64,000 bases of DNA from Nilaparvata lugens (Eukaryota; Arthropoda; Insecta; Hemiptera; Delphacidae), in assembly GCF_014356525.2 (NCBI RefSeq), contig NC_052511.1:12985675-13049674 (forward strand), read 5' to 3'. The notes beneath the pieces were generated by a model that saw only the letters and a program-made list of their open reading frames with translations, was not told the origin of the DNA and made no database searches. This document shows, piece by piece, positions 1 through 13,127 of the stretch; positions within the stretch are counted from its first letter, which is position 1; every line of letters begins with the position of its first letter. The position numbers and the translations under genes are program-made.

Positions 1-224
1 TGCAGACAAGAACAACCACAATGGGATTTTGTTGTGAAGCGTGGAGCAGCATTCATGTAGCTTATCTGCATTGATTCCTTTATAAGTAAGCTCGTGTGTC
101 ATCCTCCCACACTCACACACATGGACGCATCACATCGTGCGTTCTCTGTTGTATATCCTCAGCTAACATTCCTGAAAGAAAATCCTGATCTCATCGTCAC
201 AAATGTTAATAAATCATCATTTCC

Positions 225-260
225 AGAATAGAATAGAATAGAATAGAATAGAATAGAATA
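225..260. repeat. (GAATA)n pentanucleotide microsatellite
   Basis: About seven tandem copies of a GAATA unit, followed on the plus strand by TTTTATTTGC. Read on the minus strand this is a TATTC tail at the end of an AT-rich 3' UTR-like sequence, an arrangement typical of insect LINE or SINE 3' ends. Confidence 0.9.
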
Positions 261-600
261 TTTTATTTGCTTTCGTTTTTTTAAACATACAAATGGAGTT
301 GAGTTTGTTTACATATTATATAAAATACAAAATATCATTTGAAAATAGGAAAACTGAAAACATATTTGTCCTTAATCAGTCTTGCCACAAAAAAAACAGA
401 TCAGATATCAGTCCAACTCGTCGACGAATCTCCTGAATCTTATGTAGCTGAAAAAGTAAAAACAAATCTTATCCATCTTGGCTGGTGTCTCTATGTGTAA
501 TAGTTCTTTATACTGTTCGTCAAGTTCCTGGCTCCCCCGCAGATACTCCGCCAAGTACTTTCTTCTGTTGTCATCAAATCTGTCGGACATCATCATTTCC
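225..600 (-). mobile_element. possible LINE 3' end with pentanucleotide tail
   Basis: On the minus strand a 62-codon open frame (596 down to 408, ending FVDELD) is followed by about 145 bp of AT-rich sequence and then the (TATTC)n tail. ORF end, 3' UTR and short tandem tail in that order are what a 5'-truncated LINE leaves behind. The peptide itself (acidic and basic, no cysteine motif) matches no domain I recognise. It could equally be an orphan exon or chance. The call rests on the tail. Confidence 0.3.
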
Positions 601-2717
601 AGATATTATATTAAAGTGCAATTGAATGAAGGAAAGAGGAATAATTAAGCTGTAAGCATCATTATCTGGAAAATCTTCTAGCTACTTATTCTAAGTACAA
701 AGGAAAACATAATAAGGAATAAGCAAATTTTCGTAAGTGACGAACTGTTTCAGAGTTTTCTATTATGCCTTATAACTGTAGTTTGGATGCTCCGCCCACT
801 GTAGTGAGTTTTGTTTCAGCCAATGACATTCTTTAACCTTGATAGGTCAACCAACTATCAATCATACGGCTCAATACACACTACTTGCTGCTCAATTTTT
901 AAAGCTTCCAGGGCCCCAATGTATGGTACCCTAGGCCCTTGCTGGGCCCAGTTGCAGAAAAAATAAAATGTAATATTTTAGTAATTTTCCATTCTAATAA
1001 CCAGCTTACTACTAATATTATTAGTTTGTATTTTCTCATGAAAAAGGACCCAGGTAGTAAGATGAAAGGAGCGAAATAGATCGCATGGATTTAATAGCCT
1101 CAAATTTTATTGGATATAATGATATATGATTGATATATTTTTTTTCAAACTTTCAGACAGCACATGGAAAAGAACTGGAGGAAATACTAGGAATTAATGC
1201 TGATATTTCATCGAATTTCATTCAAGCAGTTTACTCAGTTGTCTATTGGCAGGATCAGAGGTCTTCAAGATTAGTGACAGCATTTAATTTGGAATCTTCT
1301 ACGATAATAATATTATCTCATATTTCCTAGCATTTTAACAAATAATATTTCTTAATTTTACCATCTTCAGCTAATATCTTATTTCTACTAATAATTAACT
1401 CTCAATCAATTTGTAATAGATTCGTTGAATCAATTATCTCTTAAGATATCAGTTCGATCATAGTGTAACAACAGAAGCGAGTGTCTTCAAAGAATAATGA
1501 CACAAGTCAACATTGATAGTATTTCATAGGTTACTCATGAATAATTCTATAACTATTGACGATCATCCAACATGGACTTATTTACTCGAAAATCACAAAT
1601 CATTTAGATTCAGTGAGTCTACTAAACATTAGGATGATGAATCAGAATCGAGAAAGTAATCTGACCGTTTGGTTCATGATTTTGGTATTGGTAATGGTGT
1701 AACAACCGATACTTGTATATCAATGTTGAATGTATAAGTGGTTGAGACGATTCCAAGTAGTATTATTTAACATCCTTCAATAATCCCTGAACTATAGAGC
1801 ATTCAATATAATGGACTTATTGACTCGAAAATCACAAATACACAATATTAAGCTCCAGTCTACTAAGCATTCGGCTGATAAATCATCTGATGGAGAAACG
1901 ATCTGACCGTTTGTGAATGGCTATGAGGGGGGGGGGTTCTGTAAAAGGCAGAATGCAGAATCGTCGGTGGAAAAAAATGCCTTTTGAAACGAAAAGCGAT
2001 CGCGCCCTAACAACACACTACGATTTCCATTTCTCCCTGCTTTCGGCCTGATGAGCCTTTAAGTCCTTGTGAAATCCTTCAACGAACCGAAAAATAAACG
2101 ACTACCTCCACCCTTACACCTCGCTCATGCCATCTCTTTTATTTTTCCTCTTTCTCACACCCTCACACTCCTCGTTATGCCGCTCTGATGTTACAGCAAA
2201 CACTCTTAATCAATCATCGTGTTCCGCGAAAAAATAAACATCGCCTTCAACTCGCTGCTTTGGAAATTCCATATGGATGAACTTGGTTTTTCGAGAAAAA
2301 ATCACCGATTGTATATGTTTTGAGACATCAATATTCTGAATGTTTTATTCGAGGTAAATGCATAGAAGGAAAAATAATTTGATAAAGCAAATTCTAGATA
2401 TAATCCATTCTAAAGCTCTCTAGTAGTGAATTTTCTCTTCAAAAATGTTAAACACAACTTCAACGTATATTATTGGATAATATTGTTTTAATCCAGAAAT
2501 TATAATCACAGTTCAATAAACTAATATTTCACAATGCATTCAAAGTCATCTTCAAATATGATTCAGTCCTTGTTCACTCCTGAATAAAACTCCCCCTGAT
2601 GAAATATTTCAATCTCGATAAATATTTCGTAGAAATTTAATAAGATGACAGTTATACTGTATCTATAATATTATTACGATCCTCAAGATTGTTACCGAAT
2701 GACTGTTACATGACTTA
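601..2717. other. intergenic, contains a diverged direct repeat
   Basis: No convincing coding region; open frames are short and AT-driven. It holds the direct repeat listed separately and a run of ten G at 1,927-1,936. About 1,960-2,240 is more GC-balanced (it includes a short CGCGCC stretch) but has no open frame that I can support. Confidence 0.5.
1459..1920. repeat. two-copy degenerate direct repeat, period about 235-239 bp
   Basis: Copy 1 carries GTGTAACAAC near 1,464 and ATGGACTTAT at 1,572. Copy 2 carries GTGTAACAAC near 1,697 and ATGGACTTAT at 1,811. In both copies the second landmark is followed by ACTCGAAAATCACAAAT and, about 100 bp on, by ATCTGACCGTTTG. The intervening sequence is strongly diverged and contains small indels, so this is an old tandem duplication rather than a recent one. 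No coding capacity. Confidence 0.75.
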
Positions 2718-3640
2718 CTAGCTTACCCGGCGAACTTCGTACCGCCAAAAAGTCAATGTATCTCTTGTCACACTTGACTTTATTTGGTGAATCATGAATT
2801 TTATATGACAATAAATATTTTCATTCACATCTCAATACGGACTTCCTATGTACTTAGTCATGCAGCATTTATTATTCCAAAAACACATTCTTCTCAATCA
2901 GTTGGTAGTAATATCTATCAGTAAAGGGTTGAATTAAAAAAAAGATAGGTTAAATCAGTGCTTCAAAGATGAATTCAATGTTTTCATAGTTGTTGATTGT
3001 CAATAGATGGTCCAAGAAATATGCGATGTACGATGAATCACACAGAATTCCATATTCTTTCCATCTTCCATTTTAGGATGAATATAAGCTAAGCTAAATT
3101 CAAAAAAATTGTGAATTATTCCGTCATTCCTCAGTAATTAATGAATGCAATATGAACAACTCTCTTCCATGAGGTGAATAATTTCTTCCCAACGATTTCC
3201 AGTTTCTCAATGATAGCGGAGTGATAATTATTTGTATAAGTCGTGTAAGGAACCATTATCTACAGCTGGTACCAATCAACTACTCTTCAACTCCAAACCA
3301 CCGTTTTAATACCAGTACTCAATTCATCACAGGGTGACGTGTTTTTTACAGCTGGTAACTTTATATGCTAAATCATATTATCACAATATGATCTTGAATC
3401 ATGAGCATCTTTCCGTTCTTCAGTAGCCGCTCGGCCGACAATTTCGAAAACATAGGTCTGTAAAATGGATTAATAAATGATGATTATTAGCCCCCCTATT
3501 AAAATTTCTGGTCAGAAACCAACTCCAATATTCACACAACATATTCCCAGAGTTTCATACCGTTCTGTCAAGAAGTTTTCGAGTCTATAGGGAACAAATA
3601 AACAAACTAACACACAGACATTCATTTTTATATAGATAGA
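2718..3640 (-). mobile_element. Helitron-like non-autonomous element
   Basis: Read on the minus strand the element begins TCTATCTATATA at 3,640, continues into a GTCTGTGTGTTAG stretch, and ends in a GC-rich segment (GGCGGTACGAAGTTCGCC) followed by CTAG at 2,718. The base before the TC end is A and the base after CTAG is T. That fits the known Helitron pattern of 5' TC, 3' CTRR and insertion between A and T without target duplication. No Rep/helicase coding is present, so it would need a partner in trans. The 3' hairpin is weak, which limits certainty. An RTE-derived short element is the main alternative. Confidence 0.55.
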
Positions 3641-6600
3641 TGGAAGAGAAACTGAAACCCATGCTAATCATGTATTCGTTTCTCATATCTTGTTGGACTG
3701 TATTATACTTGAATGATTATTGAAAATGAAAATTTTCCTAGATTTCAAGGAAATGAAACTATACGTCGTACTCAAGTATTGGAATAGATTATTGAAATAT
3801 TTTTATAGGCTTCTCATCCTCTGGAACCATGAGGTTCTCTGTAATATCAAAGAATAAATTTTGACAGTATTCATGATATATTTGGAAAATGATGACTATT
3901 TTGATATTCAACCTATTCTTTTCTCATAATAATCACAATTGCTGTTGTGAAAATTAACCCCGACTTCTGAATCAAAGTAAAATAATTAATTGTACAATCA
4001 TAGTTTCACGAATATTGTAGGAAGTTGCATCTGATTTGAAGTGAGATGAGTTCAATTCAGTTGAGGACATCTTGAACAAGAGCCTTTCTTGAGAAAAATA
4101 ATAGTTTCAACATACAAAAACCGCCCTTGTAACAGTTCATTAGTATGAATGTTGCTTTCAGTCGCTTATGAAAAGCTAGGTACCTACTGTGTATATTTCC
4201 CCAAGTACCTACTCACTTGTAACGATAGATTCATCTCAACGCTTCAATACTTTTCATCACGATGAATGGAAGTCACCCCTCACACAAAGCGTCGTTTTAA
4301 ATATTCCACCCACTCAAATAGTAGTGCTTCATACCCTCTTGAGCGCGGAAACCGAACCAATGCTTTGTGAAAAGCTATGACAATAGATACACATGCTGGA
4401 AGCTGCGGTTTTCTCGACTTTTACATTTTGAAAGAAGGAATAGAGTTGTGTACCTATCAAGACTGTACGTACAAAGACCCAACCATATTTCATGGCTTAC
4501 AATGAGAAGAGAGAAAGAGATGAGAGGGAGAAGAGGAAGAGAGAGTAAGGCAGAATGAAAGAATCGCATCAAGAATGACGTGGTCTGTGGGACTAGGGCA
4601 CAATGGCTGTCATTGTGAACAAATCTTGCCCCAGCAATTTGACATTCCATTGTTTCAAAAGAGCAATAACACTAATGTGAAATTACTCCGCTGCCATTAT
4701 GCTCACAATGGAATCTGCCCGATTCCATTTAACAAACTTGGACAAATTGACTTCTTCCCTTGAAAGTTTCAATGTACATGAAAGTTCTCTTCGAAAGTTC
4801 ATACAATGATCAGTTGTCCAAATTCAAATATAGGGATCGCAAATCCGCTCGGCGATTGATGAAATTGATGCTTTTCTCATCTTATTTCATCCCATTTCTG
4901 ACCTTATGTAATATGATATTAGGAAGATCTTATCAACAGATAACTTATGGAATAAATACCTCGTAATATGGTTTAGCTGTAGTTCATCAAGAAACTAATT
5001 TGCTCTAGATATTCACATGATAAACCGCTGGAAGGGCAAATGTTGAAGAGATTGCAGTATTTGACAAATGCCATTACCATTCTCAATTAGATCATTTTAA
5101 AAATGCGCTGTTTGTGAGCTCAGGTCGAAGCTGTAATGAAAATCCTCAACGAGAAACTGGAAAAAGTGACAATAATTAGAATTTTTCAATTCATGCAGGG
5201 ATGACCCATTTCCATAATGATTCTATGTCACGGTTCCACTCACCCACTTCGAGAAATTTCCAATATCTACAGTGCTGTCCTTGGAAGGTTCGTTTTGATG
5301 TTTACTAGAAAATAACAAAAAATGTAGTGAATGGAACATCTATCGAAAAGACTGCCCTTTTCAGAAAAATTATCAAATCAGATGAGGTATGTAGGCACGG
5401 AAAATAATACAATACAATGACTTTTTGTGAAGTAACCAAAACAGTCCATAAAGTAAAATCAATTATTATATTCGCTGAAGTTGGAATTCCAAATTAGATA
5501 GAAAACGTATCCTCATGAGAAAATCAAAGCCCAAAGTCCCATTACTGGAATTTTTTGTTCGAATGGAAGAGATGTACTCACTCGTATTTTATAGGAAATG
5601 ATCTTTCATCCTAATATTCCAAGATCTATTCAGTATTGAACATTCTTTCACATTTAGATAGATATTATTTATCATTTTAACTCAATTTAAATAATAATAG
5701 TAATAATAATTATAATTACTATTAGTTGACACCGTACTAATGATTCCTTGATGTGCAATTGATGTTAGATGCAAGGGAAGGAATTACGTAAATTAAATCT
5801 TGCATACTTAACGACCTCTGTTTTCCCTAATACTTGTATTCAACAACTTGCAACTGTGCTACAAGCAGTTTGGAGCATAAAGTCATTAGCAAGATTATCA
5901 GATAACAAGACAGGGATACTTTGAAGAGAGCTACTTCCAAACTTTACGCCTAATTCCATCGTGTACCCTATTTAGTCTAAGTTATGGCCTGAAAAGACCA
6001 ATCCCAGGCTACAAGAACTGCATTTCAAGTTGAATAGCTAGAAGTGTTAGTTATTGGGACAGAAACTCTTGTTTAAGAATATCAAGAGGATGATCCATTC
6101 CATTCATTTATTTATACAAATTTAATCATACTCATAAATCATCATATGGTTATAAAGGGGGCAAAAAGGTCAGCACAAAACTGTCCCTCTTCCAAATTCT
6201 GATATAAGCTTACATAGTTTTAAAATTTTGGATTGTAATTTCAATATTCCTTTGTGATAGCTGCCATGTATAACATGAGTACTGAGAATTAATTATCACG
6301 GGAATTGTGCAGATTATTCACATCATAATAATTACTCAGAAATGTCAATGACCATGGGTGAGTGACATTTTTATTGAAAACTGAATTGAAAGTAATTACC
6401 AAATTAATCAAGTTGTTTTCCTAATCCATTGGATGATTCACGATCTTAACCATAGGGCCTTCACAGAGAACAAATTGGTTTTTTCCGTGAAATTTTACAC
6501 ATTTTTGAAAAAAAATTGTAACTCAGTTACTCATTGAGGATAGAGAGTTTTGATTGATTACATTTGATTCACAATTTCATAATTGAAAAAAAAACAATAG

Positions 6601-6770
6601 TAAGATTTTCTGTTCGATCACTGAATTTGGCTGAAATTGCTGGAAGCTCGAAAATGAACCGGAGATACGAGGTTTTTGGGGCTACACTGTATCTAGCACA
6701 AAGAAATTTTGCATGAAAAAATTGGTTCTGGACTTCTCTTATGTATTCAAACAATATATTAAGAAATCTA
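3641..6770. other. intergenic, no supported gene
   Basis: AT-rich sequence. Open frames of 60-90 codons at 4.2-5.0 kb overlap on both strands and show no domain. A purine-rich run (GAGA-type) lies at 4,501-4,555 and a short TAA/TAAT-rich stretch at about 5,690-5,725. I see nothing else. Confidence 0.5.
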
Positions 6771-6937
6771 AAGGTGCATACAGATATACGCGCCGCGAAC
6801 ATGAGCAATTCACTTTTAATCAGCTGATGCCAAGCTTTTTATATCTTTATCTTATCGTTTCTGTGAAAATACAGATATAATCAGCTGATTAAAAGTGAAT
6901 TGCTCATGTTCGCGGCGCGTATATCGGTACGCACCTT
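6771..6937. mobile_element. foldback MITE, 167 bp, 58-bp near-perfect inverted repeats
   Basis: The left arm 6,771-6,828 starts AAGGTGCATA and contains CGCGCCGCGAACATGAGC. The right arm 6,880-6,937 is its reverse complement with only two mismatches in 58 positions. The 51-bp spacer is AT-rich. The arms are GC-rich against an AT-rich background. Flanks read CTAA on the left and TTAA on the right if the terminal A/T is counted in the target, so a TTAA-type or TA-type duplication is possible but not proven. There is no transposase, so this is a non-autonomous DNA element or a transcribed hairpin. Confidence 0.85.
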
Positions 6938-8329
6938 AATGAAGTTATAACTGAAATAGTCATCGATAAGCTCTATCAACTGCCACAAGTCCCATATCTG
7001 TAAACATTTTAGGAGCTCCGCCCCATCTATGCAAAGTTTGATTTTAGATTCTCATTTATCAGGCTTCAGATACAATTTAAACGGAAAATTTCAAGTGAGC
7101 ATGTTTCAAAGGTTTGAGCATGGAAATCTCTACAATTAATATTTAGTAACATTTTCACCTAAAATTGAAAATAAGCACGAAATTCCAGAAAATGTGATTA
7201 TCCAATTGCAAACTGTTGATTCTATTAAATGATTCACTATGAAGAGATAGCAGAACCTCGTGTGTCTCCAGCGTTATTGCCCTGTCACCATCTGGCTCAA
7301 ATCTTTGAATAGTAGACTTGAGATGCGCGGGAATACTAGCGTCAGGTGATCAATTTTCATAACGGCAAGGGAAGTTGTGTGAGTGCGCCACACCAGATTT
7401 TTTCATGTCTATATTGACTGGACTGTTATTAGTTGAATAAGACTTGAAATATCCGTATATTACTTACTTTTATTACCACCACTGTAATAAAGTATAAATA
7501 ATTATCATCATAATAATTATAATGAAATACTTATCATATTTATTATTGAGCTGTATAGCTGTAAAACTCTCATTTTGGAAATCTCTGTTGAATAGAAAAA
7601 ATATATGACCCATAAAATTTCAAAATATTCAAAATTGATGCCCCATTACTTTGGAAATCGACAACAATTACTGTACTGATTCCTATGGAGGATCTTGAGG
7701 TGTGACTTATGTAATAAAATAACATTATAAACTAATAATTATCACTCTCCCTCCTAAAAAGATTATTAATGTAAAACTATTCAATCTCCCTAGAGAGATA
7801 ATTCGATGCCATCCTGCAAGATGAGGTTTGCAAAATAGATGCACCAAGAACCCCGTAACTTACAAATGATTTCCTACATCCGCCTCTCAAGTTAGCATAC
7901 ATGGAAGTCGATTCTCAATGTGTCCTATAGAGAGCACCACTCTACATGTCCATTTATCATGTTGATGGACTGAGCATGTTGATGGTGAAGGAGAGGAACA
8001 GGAAGAAGCTAAGGTAGGAAGGAATTCAATTTACACTTGAACAGTTCTCCACTCAAGTGGCTTCGCCGCCTATCTGCTGCAAGTTGTGTCTGCTATTATA
8101 ATCGCTGTCTACAACGTTCGTTCACAAGACTAGTATTATCAAACCAGCAACCAGCTACTCAACTATTTTCTCTCAATATTATCGGGTGATTCATTGCAAA
8201 CTGACATAATTGATTGACTTGGAAGCATTGGGGTGCTGCCTGTTTGAAGGTAATTCCACTAAAGTAAAATACGTTTTCCTACAGATACCCTGAAAAGTGA
8301 CCATTTGTGCACTGATTGCAGGCTGCAAA
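6938..8329. other. intergenic, no supported gene
   Basis: AT-rich, no open frame with coding character, and no repeats beyond short AT-rich runs. Confidence 0.5.
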
Positions 8330-8790
8330 GAATCACTTTTCCGCACTAGTGCGCAAAGTGAGTACTTTGCGTACTCCAGATTTGCAGCATGACAACGCAA
8401 AATAGTTAGTAGGTTATATGGAGCACCAGTGCAGCAAAATCAAAATTAAGTTGGTAACAGTGAGTGGGCTGCTATAGTGAGCAGAGGTGCAACGAAGCAC
8501 AACGCGCTAATTATTAAGTAGATATTATAACCAAGGACAACGACAGCACAGTGCCACCACAGCACACACCACACAGCCGCCTCGCCATTCAAACACACAT
8601 ACATTATTCAGGCAATTTTACCCATAATTACCCACTTTTCATATTCAATGGTAACTGTAGGAAAAATTTAATGTGAAATACGTGCGCAAAGTTCGTTTGC
8701 TGCACTCAAGAAACCATTCCGCCCTCGCCTACGGCTCGGGCGTAAACGTTTCTTTCGATGCAGCAAACTGTCACTTTGCGCACTAGTTGC
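8330..8790. mobile_element. foldback-type non-autonomous element
   Basis: Two hairpins share the same core motif GTGCGCAAAGT. The small one at 8,350-8,374 is GTGCGCAAAGT, GAGT, ACTTTGCGTAC. The large one runs 8,682-8,783, with arms of about 45 bp including TTTGCTGCA and AAGAAAC. Its centre is a further GC-rich palindrome made of CCGCCCTCGCC and GGCTCGGGCG. Sequence outside the two hairpins is not inverted. The repeated core at both ends suggests a single element of about 460 bp with composite termini, but exact ends and target duplication were not identified. Confidence 0.6.
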
Positions 8791-9763
8791 ACAAATAGCT
8801 ATTCCAATCTGTAGAAAATATTGGAGTTCATGGAGTAACGATCACCTTAAAGGAATATTGAATGGCAGTATCAAATTCTATATGTGCTCACTGCACTCTA
8901 TAACATGTCTGTGATAATTATACTGAATATCCAGTATCAGATTTTATACTTATAATAGCCTACTCCTCACTGAATTTGAACTCTCCATATCGACCCCTCC
9001 ACAATTCATTGAAATTTGGTTATAAAGCTTTTTCGATCAATCCAGGATTCAGGCATTAATAAATAGAATAATTATTTCACTAGTCTAGATCCACACATGA
9101 AGCAATATCAATGACGCTGTTGAATATCACTATAAATTATTGTTTTCTTCGGTTGACAATACCACATTTTTGTTCATAATTGTTTCTTCATAGATTCCTT
9201 CTTTTAGAAATCACTCTAGAAAAGTTGTTCAAATGAGCTGCCAGAAAACTGATATTCAAGAGAGTATTCCAAACTGAGGGATCCTTCCTATGCAATTCTT
9301 ATTTCGGTCCTACAGGCGAAATAACTCACTACTTCATGATTCCCATTCTTCTTGAGCTCTCAAAATGTTCTCAAACTCTAGGTGCTGAGAACAAGTATCA
9401 AGATTGGTTGTTTCTAAAACATAATTTCTATGACTCACACATCTCAAAATAGGATTATCGTTAAATTTAATGGAGTTTACTGTTTAGTTTTACAGGGAAC
9501 AAAATGATTTATTTGTTTAATAAAAAAACGTGACTATAATATTTATTTCTACTCTAAATCCAGTTCTTGAAATAGTTTTTACTGTAATGATAAAAATACT
9601 AGTGGTTATGTGAACAGTAGACCTCACGCAGTTCTCTCATCCACAAGTATCTGGTGTCACCTGATCACCGGCTTCTCCAGACATCTGTGTAATGCATGCA
9701 ATGAATAATCCACTTGTCAGCTGATTGATTATGAATCCAATTATATTAAGCAAGCAATTTCTG
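8791..9763. other. intergenic, no supported gene
   Basis: AT-rich sequence without coding-like frames or clear repeats. Confidence 0.5.
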
Positions 9764-10480
9764 TATATATATATATATATTTTTTAAATCTGGTTGTTTT
9801 TATATCTGGTTATTTATATGGTTATTTATGTCCAACGGATCTCGAAAACGGCTCTAACGATTTTCACGAAATTTGGAACATAGTAGGTTTATGATATGAA
9901 AATTCGATTGCATTAGGTCTCATCCCTAGGAAAACTCGCTGAAGGACATGGAAAGGATAATAATTATTCATCCCTTGAAAAACAGATGATAATTTCGTCG
10001 TTTGTCGAGACAGAAGATGCGTATGTGGGAAAGAAACAGAATTATTTCCAGCTGTGTAATCAATCAGCGAGAAATATTATCTAGAAATTTTTATCGACTT
10101 GATCAAAATAATCTGATTTGTTGACATGCCATGATAATCATTCTAAACTAGAGTATTTAATAATTCTCAAAGTTATTCATTATTTAACAATTTTAAGTGA
10201 TTTGTGAGTTTTATTTTGTTATTCAATTTGGTTTGTAAATAATATAAATCAGAACTTTTTTGTTTTTAAATGTTTGGACTTGAAATTGAACCTGAGTTCA
10301 AGTGTATGGAACATAACCTACTTTCTGGACTGTTTATAGTGTATAAATCAAAATTCAGGGAAGAAACAGTTTTGGGCTGTGCTTGTTAGCCAGCCCTTTT
10401 CCAATAATTTAATTGTTCTGTTCATCAATAGTTTATAAATAAATAACGAGCGAAGCTCGGTGCCCCGATATCGATTATGT
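9764..10480 (+). mobile_element. non-autonomous transposable element, class uncertain
   Basis: It opens with a (TA)n run at 9,764-9,780. Next comes GGATCTCGAAAACGGCTCTA with ACGATTTTCACGAAATTTGG (about 9,837-9,876), a phrase I recognise from abundant insect repeats. It closes near 10,446-10,480 with the hairpin CGAGCGAAGCTCG followed by GTGCCCCGATAT. The right-end hairpin and left AT-rich start resemble Helitron-like or RTE-derived short elements, but no CTRR end is visible. The minus-strand open frame 10,348-10,584 crosses the right end and is probably noise. Confidence 0.45.
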
Positions 10481-10599
10481 AAGTTAGTCTGATTAATTCT
10501 ATCTTCAGAGTAGATGATATAATTATAGTGATATCGGAGTATGGAGGAAATTCCTTTTCCTTTCATATTATCTTTAAAATTCAAAAATTCAAAAAACCT

Positions 10600-10745
10600 T
10601 GTGTATACATCGACGCGCAGTTAAAAAGGATTTTTTTTCATTTCATTTCATGTATTGTATAAATATTCTGCCAAATCTCATAGAATTCTATCAACGCGTT
10701 TGGCCGTGAATGCGTTACATATATACAGACAGAAGAAAATCAGAG
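10600..10745. mobile_element. fragment of a dispersed repeat
   Basis: The segment contains GCCAAATCTCATAGAATTC, then ATCAACGCGTTTGGCCGTGA and ends ACATATATACAGACAGAAG. This order (CAACGCGTTT, GTGAATGCG, ACAGACAGA) is a familiar terminal segment of dispersed insect repeats. It is a partial copy and not assigned to a class. Confidence 0.4.
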
Positions 10746-10899
10746 TTAAAATTATAGACCTCACTGCGTTCCATCAATGAAAGATGAAGCCATGAAAAAG
10801 CGCCAATTAGAGTACCTACTAGTTTAATAGTCAATTAGAGAAGTAGAACTATAATCAGTAAGTTCCTTGGTATGGGTATTTACATGTAAATTGAAAATC

Positions 10900-10955
10900 A
10901 AAGTACCCTGTTTTTCATTATGGGGAATGAAATATAGTTGAAAACAGGGTACTTT
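10900..10955. repeat. 15-bp perfect inverted repeat, 26-nt loop
   Basis: AAAGTACCCTGTTTT at 10,900-10,914 is exactly inverted at 10,941-10,955. It is isolated from the neighbouring repeat fragment and no U-run follows directly. It could be a small MITE remnant or a chance hairpin. Confidence 0.7.
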
Positions 10956-13127
10956 AATATTTTCCATTCTTATGTAGGTAGAACAGTAAACATAGTTTTT
11001 ATCAACTATTTATGAGATTTCGTATGGTAAATTTAATCTAGCTTGTGACGGAAATTGTAATTGAAGTTCCTCTTGTAAATTTCCACTCGGTTATGTATCA
11101 TTTGATCAAACTCCTCCTTCACTGTAGGTATTTCAATTTCACTCAGTTTCTCATCAATTTACTCTTCAATATTTCACTTTTATTCCCGAGCACGTTGAGA
11201 CGTACTTTCTTGAAACGGTTATAAACGAAATTTAATTCTCCGCATTATGATGACCTATTTAAAGCCTTCACAAAATATGGACCATTTTTCCCTGGAAGAA
11301 GACGGTTGTCGTGCGTAATATAGGCTTTCTGCGTATGGATGGGGTGGGGTGGGGGCTGGGCTGAAGCCAAACTGCTGTGTAAAGCTGTTTGAACATATTT
11401 AATGACTGCCTTTATTGCTAGCATCGGTTCACTCACTTCCTTCAACAGAGCACTAATCGAAAGAATTGCCTCCGTCTCGAGCAAACTTTACGGCCCGAAA
11501 ACATTTTCGCAACTTTCGTTCCATATCCACGCGAACAACCTCCAGCGCCGGCCTCTCATCACAAATTGATTAACTCTCTTGATCAAGCATAACATGATTG
11601 GATTTTAATCCTGCATGCGTACCTGTCATGTTCGATATCAATAATTATGATCAGCTCAAGTTCCTAGATGATCATGTCAGTCATGACAGGATTCAGTCGG
11701 CACATGGCATCTCCCCCTGGCATTCAATCAATGGCGTTCACTTATATTTGTTGACTCATTTTTTTTATTCAATCGTGTAACGTGTGTTGATGAATTCGGT
11801 AAACATAAACACTATAGATACAAGATGGCTTGTGCCAAAATAATATCACCCAGTGAGATTCACTCCAAACTGTCAGAATTTTATATTTCCAGCATCCAAT
11901 TATATTATAAATTTAACGTCAAGATTCAAGTATTGGTTGGATGTCAAGTATTGATGTTGATGAATTATGAATGTTCAAAGTAAATCTCATTATACCTGAA
12001 TTATTTTCAAATAATCTCCATAGTAGTTACTTATAGTAATCTCCACAGCTACTACTAGTATTATAGCTACTACTTACATTCTTTCATGGCATTCCACACA
12101 TTCTTTTGTGAGTGGATAACTAAGTAGGGTAAGTGAAATTCTAATCTCATTCAGGAATTTTCATCAGTTACTTGACTCTTGCAGAATAAATCGTCATTGG
12201 GTGAGGGAGTAGATTTCTGTGGATTTAATTGAAGTATCCATCATGTTATTTCGCACCACATAACATGTGTGATATTATCACAACTAACATTATATATAAT
12301 ATGGAAATGTGAACAGAAAGGTTGGAATGACCTATAGGCTGCTATCTATCTACTTGCTTGCTATCTCGGAGTAAATCAAATTATATACAGCTCTCACGTC
12401 TTGATGTGGAATACTATTGTTCTTTCTGTTTATAATTATTTTATTTATTATTTGCTATTGAATTTTGATTGATCTGATTCAAATAATATTGGAGTTTTCT
12501 CCCGAACATGTTCATCGTAACCAATATTTTCATTAATTTCGTAATTTTTGTTGCATACTCCCTCATCATTGCCCGTAATGTTGTCCTCCAACTGATTATA
12601 ATCTTGCTGATTGATTGGAAATCAAACTCTGGGCGAAAGTCGACCATTTCCCTCCAACACATTAAATGCTGAGTCATTGGTTACGAAAATAATCAAACAG
12701 CCAGATGACATAATGAGAATGGGACAGTGCACATCGTCTATCAAACCGGTCACTCGTTTTTGATAGCATATTCTCAACTTAATAAGAGTTGGCTGTTTGA
12801 AAATTCATCCAGTGTGATAATTGATTTCAGCTGTGCAATCAATGCACATTGCCACTCATTGAAGAGGCGAGCTCATTACGACAATAATACCGCGACCAAG
12901 CTAATTGGCTTGTTTCGATCCCTTGGCCCTTCTCGTTTGATTTCCGTCTCTCGATGCGTTTTTGCTTTTCAAAACAAAGCGTTTGCAAAATTCTCATTTC
13001 AATTGCTTCTCTTCCCGAGTGCAGTTTCATGGGTCATTAGCCGAAAATTATCGAATGAGGGAGATATTTGGGCTTAAACATTCTAAACTATACGATGTTG
13101 AAGTTTATGTGTAAATAATGCAGTTAG
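10956..13127. other. intergenic, no supported gene
   Basis: Open frames of 60-116 codons occur at 11.2-11.8 and 12.4-13.1 kb on both strands, without domain signatures or conserved start context. A G-rich GGGGTGGGGTGGGGG stretch lies near 11,340. I do not call a gene. Confidence 0.5.
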
